Source of the DNA: Sordaria brevicollis
Lineage: Eukaryota > Ascomycota > Sordariomycetes > Sordariales > Sordariaceae
DNA length: 64,000 nt
Direction: 5' to 3'
Assembly (NCBI GenBank): GCA_033439795.1
Contig: JAUTDP010000007.1
Span: 2,852,001-2,916,000, forward strand
The notes below the pieces were generated by a model. That model was not told where the DNA came from. It made no database searches and saw nothing but the letters and a program-made list of their open reading frames with translations. Both the position numbers and the translations under genes were made by a program. Below, one piece after another: positions 24,686 through 37,565 of this stretch (its first letter is position 1; each line of letters opens with the position of its first letter).

Positions 24686-27452
24686 CTATGCGGAAGGATA
24701 TTTAGTTAGCATGGTTGTTCTCGATATCATCATGGTGAGTCCCATGATGTTCTCGGAGGTAAGAAGATGTCGCATATCACTGGCGTCGTCGAAGCTCACA
24801 ACAGATTCCTAACGTGAAGATACGAGCAGGCAGCTGAGAGCAACGAGGGAGCCAGGAAGACAAACGACTCGCGGTGGATAAAACTACATGATGCGTACCT
24901 TGATGGTTCTCTAAAACAGGACGATATGAAGAGGAGGAAGGAAACAGGAAGGATGAGAGCAGAGCAACAGCGACTGACAACAACGAGGGAAGAAAAAGAG
25001 AAGAGGAAGGAAGCGAGGACGACGATTCACAAAAAGCACTAGTCTACAGCTATCAGATCGGGGGATTCAGGCAGGTGGGATGGTGCAATTGTATCCTTTC
25101 GTAGCTCGGCTGTTGCCCCGGAAAGACGAGGCCCGGGGCCACCCCGGTGGGGTCATGGTCTCGACATGCCACACGAGTTCCAGCGAAGCAAAACGTCTCT
25201 GGAATCATATCGAAAAAAAATCAATCGCGTGCGCGTTGAGTGGCCAGCTCGCCCATGTCTCTTTTTTCAGGGACCCCGTTCAGGCCGATCCCTCCCGCTC
25301 AGGCGCGGCTGTGGGACCATTTCTAAGCCTTTCCCAAACTCGAAATTCGTAGGCGGGAATTGAGACCCGTCCGAGTGGCAGTGGCATTGAGAGAACACCA
25401 TCGAGATCCCCGTGGTTCCCTATTGGACCCCGAGGGTGAAACCCGCCGCAAGCTCATGAAGCCGGCTATATCCCGGCATTTGTCACTGGGTCTGGGTACA
25501 CTCGAGACGACAACAGGCGGCAACCGCTGACTAAAGCTGCGACAATGCCAATCAATCGTCAATGGCTTCAAAGAACGTGCTCAAAAGCCAAGAGATACTG
25601 CGGAGCTATATCGGAAACCGAGAGAGGTTTCCATATGAAAGCTTACGTTGCCTCTGTAGAACACTGATGGTTAACCTTGTGACAGATCTTCTTGAACAGT
25701 CTGGATGACTGTAGTACATGGTCATGAGCGATGACTCTGACAAGAATGAGTTATCAGACCGAATTTCTGTGGCACAAAGTACGGGTACCTCAACAAACAG
25801 CGGCGTAGCCATAAACGGCAGACAGTTTGCAACGGGCACATGTCGAAATCCAACCGCGATGTTGCCTCATCATTGGCTCCTGTTTTCTAGGGTCGTTTGT
25901 TCTACGTGTTATAAAACTAAACAGAAACCCCTCCCCCCTCCGGCCTCAAACTTTGTCCGCCATTAAATGGGCATGATGGGGTATCGTGGGGACTCGGGAG
26001 AGGGGGCAGGAATTTAGTGCTTCTAGAACGGCAGCTTGATACCAGTAGCGCGGAGATGTCAGGATGTCTTTAGATAACGATTTCTCGAGTTCATTCCCTC
26101 ATACGGGCACACGTGGCAAAACCAATTTATGTTATCAATTCATCACTTTTTCTCCAGATCGTCTGAACCACCCAAAGATTGTCCGAACATTTTTGACGAG
26201 GCCCTTCCCAAACCCCAAAAATTCTACTGGCGCGCCAGCAGTAAGCATGCGGGGTCCTCAAGCTGCATCGATGTCGCACGCACGGTGGAGGTACTTCACA
26301 ATATGACAGTGTCCCATATGAAATGGATGGGGCCGGCCGATCATTACAAGTCGCTAGGTCATTTACAGCACCCCTCACCTTGATGGTCCTTATGTAATCC
26401 TATCCAACAGCCGTCCAAATTCAACGTTAAAAGAGATGACTTGTACGAGACGGTTCAGTCTTCATACAAATATCTTATGACTTTGGTTACCGATACCTTG
26501 TTTTGTATGTCGCCCATGATTGATATATCTGACATCATTTTATATCTTCTGTTAGCCCATATTTGCCCATGGCATTGTCGTGTGATGGAAGGCTCGAAAG
26601 TGTACAAAGTCCACAGGCACAAAGTGGCGGGTGGCGGCGAGTTCCTAGGCTCCCCTGCCGATCGCGGAACCTTCTTAGTCTCCCGTCCACAGCCCCTCGG
26701 ACAGCCTCGTCCGTCATGCCTTATATTTGACACTTGGAGCGGTAACCTCCTTCGAGACAGCCTTATGATCACAGCTGGCCTTTTGCAAACCCACAGCACC
26801 TTCAACAGCCCGGATTATTAGACGTCCACCGCTAAGGTATCATGTCTGCTTGGTGACCTTTCAATCCTTTTCATATGCACGCATGGACAGCGACTGTCAT
26901 GTTCCACAACGATAAATTACTACGATCCTCTATCTAAGGTAATGTCATTTTTGTTCGCTCCGTATCACAAAAACATAAAGGACCTTCTCCGGTTTGCGGG
27001 ACTCAATCTCTCGTAGTTTGTGTTCCAAGAGTCGTTGCCAACGCAAAATGATCAAAAAGTCAAGGAAAAGGTTCCTCTCCACGATGCCAGGTTGCCAGGC
27101 TGGAAGATATCGACGTACAGTGCCAGTTTGCTATCACTGGACGTGCCGATGAACCATGCCAGCTGGCCACGCCGGAAAGTGTTGATAGACGATGCCAGCT
27201 TGCCATCACTGGAACGTGCCGGTGGGTTGAAAATCCACGTCTATTCAACCGTGCTCAGGCTTTGCCTCTATTGCTTTGCATTGGTCTCTGGGCAAGTTAA
27301 AAAGTCAAAAGGCTACATGACGCATATAGGGGGGAGGAGGGGAGGGATGCCGGTTACTCTTTTCGTTCGTTGCGTTGATAGTATACGAATATCAGCCGTA
27401 AGTTCCACTGGTGGCGGGACAAGACGTAAGGGCGAGTAGGAGATCGGTGTGC
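24686..27452. other. Intergenic region, 2.8 kb
   Basis: Upstream region of cytochrome c peroxidase and 3' flank of PRP39. No supported gene. Around 27080-27250 there are degenerate, roughly 30-50-bp repeats built on GATGCCAGCTTGCCATCACTGG-like words (broken here into GATGCCAGCTTG and CCATCACTGG), which look like a decayed minisatellite. Confidence 0.45.
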
Positions 27453-29817
27453 TTAGTTGAAGCTAGCCGGTCCTTGGGCGTTCGGATCGGGATCCGCGTG
27501 AAGTTGGTAAAAGCTGTAGAACCTGGCCTCGGCCTTCTGGCGGGTAGGTTCGTCAAGCTCGCCTATGGCAACACCGTTCTCCTTACCACCGAGCTTGGCT
27601 TTAGTGATGGCCGAAATCGATTGAGGGCTGCACGTAGAATTAGCATAAGCATCTAATCGATGTCAGGCACGTTGTTGGGAGGAGCGGTAAAACGTACCCA
27701 TAGAGTTCCCGGTCGAGGGCCAAAAATTCCTTCATGGCCTGTTTGCCACCACGATCCTGCAAATAGTTGAGGTATACCTGGCACAGCTCCTGCTTAACAG
27801 CTGGGGATAGGCGACTTTTGCTGCGGATGGTCTGGATGATGTCTTTGACTCTCTCACCATGTTGTTCCTCAAGTTCAGCACTAGTAGGCTGGCCCAGCTC
27901 AAACTCGAGCCACTTTTGCCAGAAATGGCGGCTGTCCGAATACCACTGGACATTCTTGGAGAAACAGGCGCGGGCTTCCTCACTCGATCCCTTGACCTTC
28001 CACAGAAGATAAGCCCACTCGGTGACAAGAGCGGCCTTGGTAAAGATGTCCACCGTTGGAGAGTCAATCTGCGCCTTGTACACTTCTATGGCGGCGTCCA
28101 AACCACTCTGGCGGCGCTCAAGGTTAGCCCAAGAGACAATGGCCTCGACGCAATCGGGAAGCTTGTTCAGAATGGCCGCATGAATGTCGCGGGCAACATC
28201 AACGCGTTCGGACATCTCCTCGAAATACGCATACTGAAGCCGAATTCCCGGCCTACTAACCGGAACATACAGAGTCGTAGCGCGGAGGTAGATGTTGCGG
28301 ACTTCCTCCTCTTTGCCTTCTTGCGCCGACATCCAGCGAGCGTAGCGGAACCAAAACTCGTCGTAAAGAGCACATGTTACCAAGCACCTCTCATATAAGA
28401 AAACGGTTCGGTTGAAGTTGCCCTCAGACTCCTCGAAATCGAGATACTTGCGCCAGTTTGCCAGTTGCGCATGCTCAAGCTCAGTAACGTGGAAGTATGG
28501 GCGCTTGATCTCAGATTCGAACGTCCAGCGCTTTGTGGTCTCGGCTTGTGTCTGCTGAAAGACAGTGTATAGCTGCGCATCAATCTTTACGCGTATGTCA
28601 CGCTCGATCTCGGGCTCGCTCTTCTGAATACCGAATGAGGCACTCTCGGCTTCGACTTCCGCCCGGTAGCGGGCCAACGCATCGGCGGAAACCAGCTCCG
28701 CAAGTGGGCGTGTCTGAGCCAGGGTCCTGAGACGCTCGAAGTAGCGGGCATACTGGTGCATGGGAATTCGAATGACTCGGTTCAGGATCGCGACGATTTT
28801 GTCTTGCGCCTCCTGTCTCTCTTCGTACTCGAGGTACTTGTCCCAAAAGGGGTGGGCGAGGAAGTCCATGCCGACGTGATTAGCGCCGCGCTCGAAGAGG
28901 CTAAGAAGAAGTCAATAAGTGCTAAATGGCCAAGCACGGGAGTGAGGGGTGGGAAGGGAAGTAGAGTACAAGAGGGGAAACTCGGTGTAAACGAAGCATC
29001 CATCCAAAGTGACCAAACTGTTTCTCAGTGGTATGCGCGAACGGGGAACGGGCAAAGAGGTAAGACGTGAACGAAGAATATCTGCTAGGAAGAGCAGAGC
29101 CTGGTATGAATTGTGAGAGAACTGTTCCAGCATAGGATGGCTGCCTTGTGGTTGTTCTCACCGTGTTCGTACGGTCGCGGATTCGTACTTTTCCCTCTCG
29201 AGTCGACAAAGAGCCGCGCACGGCTTTGCAGTTTGCTGCAGGTAAGGTGGTCTTGAGGGGGGGCGGGGACGGAAAGGATTGAGAAACTTACTCTCTCACG
29301 AGTTGAGGTGTGTGAGTAGTTTCCATCTTAAAGGAGCAATACTCTGTCCACAAATCAACCGAATTGGTGATACTGGCGCATCCTCGCTCGTACACCTATA
29401 CACACCTGTTAGATTGATACCAACCAACGAGAAGAGAAGAGGCTTTTGCCCATACCATTTCAGCTGACTCCGGACCCGAGATGTTGAATTCGAGATCGGC
29501 ATACTTCTTCCAGTAGCCGAACAGCAGAGGAAATTTCAGCAGGAATCGATCGTATGTGGCGCGGAGGGTAGCGAGAGCCTGCGGGCTCGAGTTTCTGTTG
29601 AGACCACCTTCGAGTCCTTCGCAGGCGCGTACCAGTTTCTCCCAGTTCTCAAAGTTGTCGGTATCAGCATCCTAAATATGATCGCAAAAGGTCTGGTTAG
29701 CGACTCGGCACGATGACCCCGACAGCGACGTCTGCATTGACTTACCACCTCAGCACTGAGCCTCTTGATTTCGGCGTTCTCCTCATCGGACCCGCCATAG
29801 TTGCTGAAGTCGCCCAT
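27453..29817 (-). CDS. prp39: Pre-mRNA splicing factor PRP39 (HAT-repeat protein of the U1 snRNP)
   Basis: In yeast PRP39 is a U1 snRNP scaffold with PRP42 and helps commit pre-mRNA to splicing. Exons 29746-29817, 29456-29671, 29292-29395, 27698-28900 and 27453-27627 sum to 1770 nt (589 residues) with all junctions in frame. HAT (half-a-TPR) repeats run through the protein: FENWEKLVRACEG; FPLLFGYWKKYADLEF; AEMVYERGCASITNSVDLW; LVRDLFERGANHVGMDF; HPFWDKYLEYEERQ; ELEHAQLANWRKYLDFEE; EIYKAQIDSPT-type units near residue 420. The C-terminus (ENGVAIGELDEPTRQKAEA) follows a final 70-bp intron. Introns 1, 2 and 4 are 74, 60 and 70 bp; intron 3 (28901-29291) is unusually long at 391 bp, yet its donor GTAAGT and the joined reading LVRDLFERGANHVG fit well. 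Confidence 0.9.
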
Positions 29818-31858
29818 TGTAATCGATGATTCAAGGCTGAGCGTTGAGGGCGTCTGGTGTGTGTGTTCCCAGAGCAACGAATACTGTTGGCTAAGGATTC
29901 ACAGATATCCTAGTGACGGGTCGCGTCGGTGGCAGATATTGCAATCGCGTAGGCGTTTAGGTTTTGCGACTATGGAGATGATGAACAGTCGGGTTTGGCA
30001 AGAATGGCAGCGAGTCTGGACCATCCAAAAATTGGTCGCCAGAACGGAGTTGACTGAACGGTGTGCAAAGATGCGTCACGGTGGTTACGGGAGACAAGAA
30101 AGCGCAAGTGGAAGAAGGTTGGACCCATGGAGGACGGGAAGTTGAGATGGAGCTTCGGGCCAGTGAAGGAAGACACGCCAGACCGGCAGGCCAAACCTCC
30201 AGCGGCAGCATGCCCGCAAGGAACTGCAGGTGACGGCAAGCTGAGTCGGGTTTGTTTGGCTGGCAAAGCTGTCCACACCGCCCGGAACCTTGAGGGTACG
30301 TACCCACCCGGAAACACGGTGAGACTCCACCGGGGCCTTTCGTTTGACCAATTAAATGTCAGAGAACGATGAGATAAGATAAGATCCAGAGACCGTTCAA
30401 GAATAAAACCAGCAAACTTTTGCAAACTTTTGAACCTCTTCTTTCTTCTTTTTCTCCCATATGGCTAGTGATGATGACAAAACAAAAATTATGATAGGAA
30501 GAGGATGAATTCTCCCAAAGAGGAGAGCATGATCTCACCATATGTTAATCTGAAGCCATCAAACATCTAAAATATTTTTGTGGCACTGCGTTGCTACGAT
30601 CGCTTTTTCTCGTTTACTTCTTTTTGTCATTTTACTTCCAGTACTTTGCTAGCTGGCAACCACGATGCCGGTTATTCTGCGGTAATTCTGTGTTCCAAGA
30701 GCGGGTTGCAGTTTGCGGCGCACCATACGAAGCTATTCCACGCCTTGAGACCTTTGAGAGAACATCGGGCAGTCTCCAGGAACCTCGTAGAGTGGTCGCC
30801 TAAAGTATGTCGAAATATCCGATGGCACAGCCTACTCTTGCAAGAGCTAGTTGTGTTGAGTGATCTCGACATGTCTGATGCTGTCAAACCGCATCCTGTC
30901 TGCCCTCGATTTCGAGTCGAGGCTAACAATCGTGGAATTCTCATTGTCTCTTTTTATGGTCCCGCCGGGGCTGTCGATCATCGGTTGGCCGAAACAACTA
31001 AAGTCAAAAGTACTTCTCTGCCCTCTTAACATTGTGTTGCGTATGCGGTGCATGCGCCTGATAGTCCGACTGCAGGTATTCATTGATGTTCATGTTGTTC
31101 TCTGAGACCCGTGTAATAGGTAAGGTAACTGCGGCTCTTGTGACAGGGCTGACAGCCTGACGGGCCAGAGCGTACCGTAGTGTTGTTGCGGAAAGTGGAG
31201 GCAGCTGAAAACCGATGCTCAGGGGGCAAGGGGTGCCCCAGCCAGACCGACACCTTGCCGCCGTCATCCGGCTCCCCTCCATCCCCTCGTGCAATTCTGG
31301 ACGACGGTAAAGCTAGTTTTCCAATTCCGTTCTCGAAGAACTGTATCATCTTGTCTTTTGGAATCAAACATACTTACGTTGAGATCAACATTTGACACCT
31401 AATCCGATTCCGCCCCTGCTTGTTCGCCTCGACGCTTGTGATACGGAAGGTTCCGACTCGGTGGTCTCTCGCTTACACTACACTACTTCCTTCCCACGAG
31501 AGCTATCCGTCCTGCGACAACCCATTTTCAAAGCTGTTCAAGCCTCGCGTTCTCACCGATCACACGCCTTGCTTCTATCACATGCTGCTCCATTATTCGC
31601 TTTCGAGATAGCAAGAGGTCGCTTAGGCCTACCCTTTTACTTGCTGTGTACTCGCTCGAGCTTGACCAGTCTTCCATCTACTCGACTCCTTGAGATCAAC
31701 CCGGCAACCATACTCGAAACTTTGTTGCCAGGTGGCATTTGTCGCGGGACCATTCACGAGTCTACGGAATCATTGCCCCGACGATCACGATATGGGAGCT
31801 CTCGAATACGTTAACCCTCCGCTGTAATTAACCTGCATCACAACTACCGCTATCGAAC
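29818..31858. other. Intergenic, divergent promoters
   Basis: Shared upstream region of PRP39 (-) and the synaptojanin-type gene (+). Frames near 29957-30425 and 30580-31029 are not protein-like. The 350 bases before 31859 are pyrimidine-rich and probably 5' leader. Confidence 0.5.
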
Positions 31859-34800
31859 ATGGACTACAACAGCTCTACATCATCTGCCCTTTGGGCAGGC
31901 CAGCCACCGCCTGTCGAAAAGTCAAGCCAAATCCTTATCCGCGAATACCCTCACCGTGCGATTGCAATTGCCTCCGAGACGCACGCTCTCATCCTCCGAC
32001 ATAGTCAGAGCACCAGCGAAGCCATTGCCAATGGCACCCTCGCCTCCGTTGCCTCCGCTCGTCCACGATCCGGCAGTCTCGACAATGTCACTTCAAAATG
32101 CATGGTGGAATTCACGCGGCGGACAGACAAGCTATTACTCGACTACCGACCCCTAACATCCCGGCCGATCTATGGAACACTGGGAATGATCTCGATCGGG
32201 CCAGACGTGTTCATTTGTGTCATCACCCAGGCATCAAGGGTTGCTACTCTTCGTCCGGGCGAGACGGTGGAAAAGATAGAGAGCGTGCAGTTCTTCTGTT
32301 TAAATTCGGCAGCTTACGATGATGTTTTCCTGCTTGATGTTCACGACGAGATGGATGCTGCCTCGGTATACGGCCAGCCCTTGGGCCGAAGGGACCCAAT
32401 GGAGCACCCATGTGCCGAGTTGCAGAAGCTCCTCAGCAACGGGACATTCTACTACAGTACGGACTTCGACATCACCAACCGCATGCAGGACAGGCCAGCT
32501 GATGCGGTAACGTTCGATATCGACAATTTCGACGAGTCCTTTCTTTGGAACTCGTACATGATTCGCCCGCTTGTTGAGTTCCGCTCCAAGCTCCAGGAAC
32601 AGGAACGAGATGCGTTGGATGCCTCGCGGATCCTGACCTCTGCCATTCGAGGTTTTTGTAGGACATGGGCTATTCCTCAGACGTCGGCGCCTTTGAGGTC
32701 TGCCAAGACAGGCCTTCCTTCATACTTGACCATCATTTCGCGTTTGTCTTGTAGAAGGGCAGGCACAAGATTCAACTCGCGAGGTATCGATGACGATGGA
32801 AATGTTGCAAACTTTGTGGAAACCGAGACGACGTACTGGAGCCCCTCAGGCCTTGTGTTTTCATATGCTCAAGTACGCGGCTCGGTCCCTGTCTTTTGGG
32901 AACAGCAAGCCGGGCTGCTGCCAAACCAGCAGAAAATTACCATTACCCGATCACCGGACGGAACACAGCCAGCATTCAACAAACACTTTTCTGATCTGGA
33001 GCAGGCATATGGTGCTGTCCACGTAATAAACCTACTCAGCATGTCGAAGCCGGGAGAGTTTGAGCTGACGTCGCTGTACCGTACTGGTATCAAGAACTGT
33101 CCTCTCAGTAGGCCAGAGGAGGGACAATCACGCGATCATGCTCTCCTGAGAGCTACTGAGTACGACTTCCACGCTGAAACGAAAGGACCCCAAGGTTATG
33201 AAGCGGCAAATGAGATCAGACATTATCTAGAGCGCTCGGCCGACGGCTTTGCTTATTACCTCGCCCAAGAAGCGGATGACGGCGAAGAGAGGGCGGGCCG
33301 TGATAAGCGTGCATCTTCGCCCAGCCAGCGCCGCTATGTGGTCGCGTTACAGCAGGAGGGTGTTTTCAGAACAAACTGTCTGGATTGCCTCGACAGAACA
33401 AACCTCATCCAGACGATAGTATCGCAAATGGCAGTCGAGACTTTCTTGGGTCACCAAGGCGAGGGTGCTGCATCGGACTTTTGGTCACGACATGCCAATC
33501 TTTGGGCGGATAACGGTGATGCTCTGTCCCGTATATATGCCGGCACGGGTGCTTTGAAGAGTTCATTCACTCGTTCAGGCAAAATGTCTCTTGCTGGAGC
33601 TATCGCCGACGTTCGCAAGTCGGCAACCCGACTCTATGTGAATAACTTCACGGACAAACAGCGGCAGATGACCATTGATACTCTTCTTGGCAGGATGATT
33701 GGTCAGGGGCCAGTGCATCTATACGATCCGATCAGCGATTACGTGTCCATGGAACTACAACGGCGAAGCAACGAGTTCTCGACAAACGAAAAGATTCGGA
33801 TTCTGATCGGCACTTTCAACTTGAATGGCAAGACTGATGGTATCGACGAAGATCTGTCGTCCTGGCTTTGTCCCGCCGAATTGGGCGAAGCTCAACCCGA
33901 GATTATTGCGGTCGGCTTCCAGGAAATTGTTGAGCTCAACCCACAGCAGATTATGAACAGTGATCCAACCAGAAAACAATTGTGGGAGCGTGCCATAAAG
34001 GCTACCCTAGATCGACACTACAACAGGCCTGACGACGACAAGTACGTGTTGTTAAGAAGTGGCCAGCTTGTAGGTGCGGCGCTGTGCATCTTCGTCAAGG
34101 CCTCTGCTCTCCACAACATCAAAAATGTCGAAGGCAGTGTTAAAAAGACAGGCCTCTCGGGAATGGCTGGAAACAAGGGAGCCGTTGCAATCAGGCTCGA
34201 TTACGCGAACACACCGATATGCTTCGTCACAGCCCATCTTGCTGCTGGTTTTACCAACTACGAGGAACGTAATAGGGACTATGCTACTATTAATCACGGC
34301 CTCCGATTCCAGAGAAATAGAGGGATTGACGATCACGGTAAGCTACTCATACAAGATGAACTGAAGAGCATGGCTAACACTCGTAGAATCCGTCATATGG
34401 TTTGGCGACTTCAACTACCGCATTGGACTAAACCTCGAAACCACCAAGGACCTGGTGAGGAAAGGAGCTCTCGAGGAACTGTATAGGAATGATCAGGTAT
34501 GTGCCATAGGTTCTCCGTTTTTGGGACCACTGGGTTAATCTCTTGCAGTTGAACCTCCAAATGATGCATGGCTATGCCTTCCACTACTACTCTGAGGCGC
34601 GTATCACGTTCAACCCAACGTACAAGTATGATATCGGTACCGACACATTCGATACATCGTAAGTCCAACCGTATGAATTTGGCCATGGCCACAGTTTCTA
34701 ACAATGTGCACAGTGAGAAAGCACGTATACCGGCATGGACGGACCGCGTTCTGAGGAAAGGACACAACCTTCGTCAGCTATGTTACAACTCAGCGCCCTT

Positions 34801-36139
34801 ACGATTCTCAGACCACCGACCAGTATATGCCGTCTTCGAATGCACAGTCAATATCGTGGACGAGAAAATTCGCAACAAGATCAGCCGGGAGATATATGAG
34901 CGTAGGAAAGCGGATATTGGTAGCGACACAGCCAACCTCGCTGGGGATGAGTCCGACGATGAGGACTTGATCGGATACGATGCCATCGAGCCTGGGCTTC
35001 CCCCAGCTAGCTCCGATCGACAGAAATGGTGGCTGGACAATGGCAAGATGCCTCGATCATCCATCCAACCGCCAAAGCCCGACAGTCCTGCCTCCCAAAT
35101 CATTCTCAATCCAAAACGGCCAGCTAATCCCTACATGCCCACTGATGAACCTGACTGGGTTAATGTTCCAAGATCCGAGTCAAGGCTTTCCTCCTTCTCG
35201 AGCCTCTCGACATCACCGTTTGAGCACGTCAATCATTCGATGCTGCTCTCCACTTCGGCGTCAAATTCGGCCCCTAGAAGACCTCTCCCTCCTCCCTTCG
35301 ACCCATCCAACCTTCCCGCAAAGGTTGGACGATTGCAACTTACTGAAGATGGGAAGAGCGGCAAGTCTGATACTCCTCCACCACCCCCTCCTCCACGAAG
35401 GCAGACCGGTATGGGTGCTGTAGGGTCTACATCGGGACCTGCCATAGCCACTTCACCAGTGACTAGGAAGCCTGTAAATATGGCAGCGACACCAGGACCA
35501 GCACCAACCCAAGCAACAGCCACGCCGCCACTCCCAGCCCGTTCGATGTCTGTATCTTCTCAAAATACCATTAAGCAGAAAGCTGCGCCGCCGGTAGCAA
35601 AGAAACCCGCCCACTTAGCAGCACCATCATCACCGGCATCCAACAATTCGGTACCTGCGTCTATGGAGGACACGGTAACTCTCAGTAACTGGAAGCCTCT
35701 CCAGCCAGAGCGTTCCACAAACCCATCCCCGAACCCGTCTCTTTCAGGACTCCGAGGATCTTTAGCCAAGTCCAACGGTAACTCGTCCAGCTTCACGTCC
35801 CTCTCTTCACTCAATGACAGACTTGGGGATAACAGCGCGCCGCTACAACCGCCTCGGCGCGTCAATACAAGTACGGGATTTGCGCCTCAGGCACGGTATA
35901 CGCCACCTGGAGGTGTAGGTCTTGTGGGATTGGCGGACCTGCAGCAAAAGACACAGGTCCCAGAACGAAAGCCCGTGCCGGTATCTGCGCTCACGCCAGG
36001 GCCAGCGCTTGTTCAGAAAGCGACGAAGCCTGAGGCTCCGCAGCCGCCCCCGCCAAGGAAGTCAAATACCGTGAATCTCCTAGACGATGATGACAGTGGT
36101 ATGCAAATGGGAGGATGGCAAGCGTTAAAACCCTCATGA
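31859..36139 (+). CDS. Synaptojanin-type phosphoinositide phosphatase (Sac1 domain plus inositol-5-phosphatase)
   Basis: Exons 31859-34337, 34387-34496, 34549-34658 and 34714-36139 give 1374 residues; introns are 49, 52 and 55 bp. The N-terminal Sac1 domain (about residues 60-560) keeps the catalytic CX5R(T) motif in RTNCLDCLDRTN (Cys507, Arg513), so the lipid 3-/4-phosphatase site looks intact. The inositol-5-phosphatase domain (about 650-960) begins IRILIGTFNLNGK and has the metal and catalytic motifs WFGDFNYRIG (residues 831-839) and PAWTDRVL (906-913). The C-terminal ~400 residues are Pro/Ser-rich with runs such as PPPPPPPRRQ, probable SH3 ligands. The layout matches yeast INP51/52/53 and animal synaptojanin, which turn over PI(4,5)P2 in endocytosis and actin control. 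The ATG at 31859 (CGAACATGG) is the first in frame and opens the conserved N-terminus. A 5.5-kb retrotransposon lies 1.2 kb downstream. Confidence 0.95.
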
Positions 36140-37366
36140 TAAGAGGCCTGCACATGTCCATATTCTGGACCGCGAGATGGGGGATCCTTTGTTCAAGGTG
36201 ATGTTGGTGGGTTTTTGTCGCGTTTTTGGTTACCCTTAGACGAAGATGCAGGAGCTGCACATACATATATACAACAGAAACTTGTTAATTCGGACGCACT
36301 GGTTCTTTTTTTGGGGTGACGCAGGACCCAAATCAGACATAAAACAAATGTCGAAAATGGTAACAAGACAGTCTCCTTAATGCGCCTGCATACACATCAA
36401 TGCTTGAAAGTTTGTTAGCGTATTACATTAGCCGTTTCGATAAGGGGAGAGGACAGGGAATTCTAAGATTCTTATTAGTCTAAACCGCTAAAAGCCAGGC
36501 CAAGACCTCTCGCACACATGCACCAGAACTTCGACTCTATTCACAGTAGCAGCAGCGAACCAGAAGCTGTTATGCCAGGACTCCGGTATAGCCAACGAAT
36601 AGGTTATACAGTTCAATGCTGGTTTGTTTGTTAGCTTGGGACTTCCTCCGGCTTTTTGGCTGGGAAAGATGCACAAATCTAAGAATATTATTGGCCAAAA
36701 AGGTCGCCAAGCTAGGATCTCGAGACAGATTCAGACCAGCGAACTTGAACTTCATTGACAATACTTTAAAGGGTAATATTTTCAGCGCCTTCCCAGCTTT
36801 TACATCGCCAAATACCACATCGCCAAACTCGAGAAGGAAAAGCGCTCTCCGAAGTACCAGGCCAACAAACTTTCCAGGGTTGGAGTGTAGAAGAGCCCTC
36901 GATAAGTACCAGGCTAACGAACTTTCCAGGGTTGATGTGTACACTAGAGGGACATACCTCTAACAGGGCGGCGTTGAGTGAATTTATACAGCGGGATCGG
37001 CTTGTTCAGGGCATGTTATCCGACTTTCTCTCTGGAGCGTACGTAAGATGGACCTTCTCTCTCTTCCGCTAGAGTCCTCGGTGCACTCAAGGTGATGCTG
37101 ATATTACTTATCCTTTGATGGGCTGGCGATGGCATCAAGGTAAAATTAACGATGGAGCCGATGGAGTTGATGTACACTGCAGCATCAAATGCTACTGAGG
37201 AAACTTCTGCGGGTGACTCCGTCTTTAGTGGACGTGATGGCTGATGGAAAACTGACTGGGATCGAAGATTTGCTCTGCTTCAACAAGGGGGTGCCAAGAC
37301 CAAGCCACACAGTATCGGCAACAATCTGCCGCGGTGATCAAGACGAAAACACTGTGAGATCCAGGT
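36140..37366. other. 3' flank of the synaptojanin-type gene
   Basis: No supported gene. Frames on both strands at 36570-36963 overlap and owe part of their length to a local repeat. Confidence 0.45.
36852..36937. repeat. Two-copy direct repeat, period 52 bp
   Basis: AAGTACCAGGCCAACAAAC at 36852 recurs as AAGTACCAGGCTAACGAAC at 36904, each followed by TTTCCAGGGTTG. The two ~33-bp copies differ only by transitions. Confidence 0.8.
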
Positions 37367-37371
37367 AAAGT

Positions 37372-37565
37372 TGTCAGATTCCAGGGTGGTATTCTGGGCC
37401 AAAATAGTATAGACCAATATACAGCTGGTCAGCACTGCCAGCTACCCAGAAGGTCTTGGCAAATAAGGGATACCCCCAGCTCCCCCGACCAAAACTCCAG
37501 AATCCTATTCTCTACAATTATATATAGATATACAAAATTAATCAATTCCCCCATATAATCTAACA
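37372..37565 (+). repeat. 5' LTR of the copia element
   Basis: 194 bp, starting TGTCAGATTCC and ending AATCTAACA (the terminal TCTGACA carries one G-to-A). The outer ~120 bp are nearly free of RIP changes; the inner ~70 bp are mutated relative to the 3' LTR. Confidence 0.95.

Noticed and set aside
23275..24709. Long plus-strand frames (293 and 196 codons) opposite cytochrome c peroxidase
   Set aside because: Antisense shadows: the strong codon bias of the peroxidase gene removes stops on the other strand. The translations are Val/Gly/Glu-rich without family features.
36570..36963. Opposed 124- and 115-codon frames
   Set aside because: Both run through a 52-bp period repeat and neither shows recognisable features.
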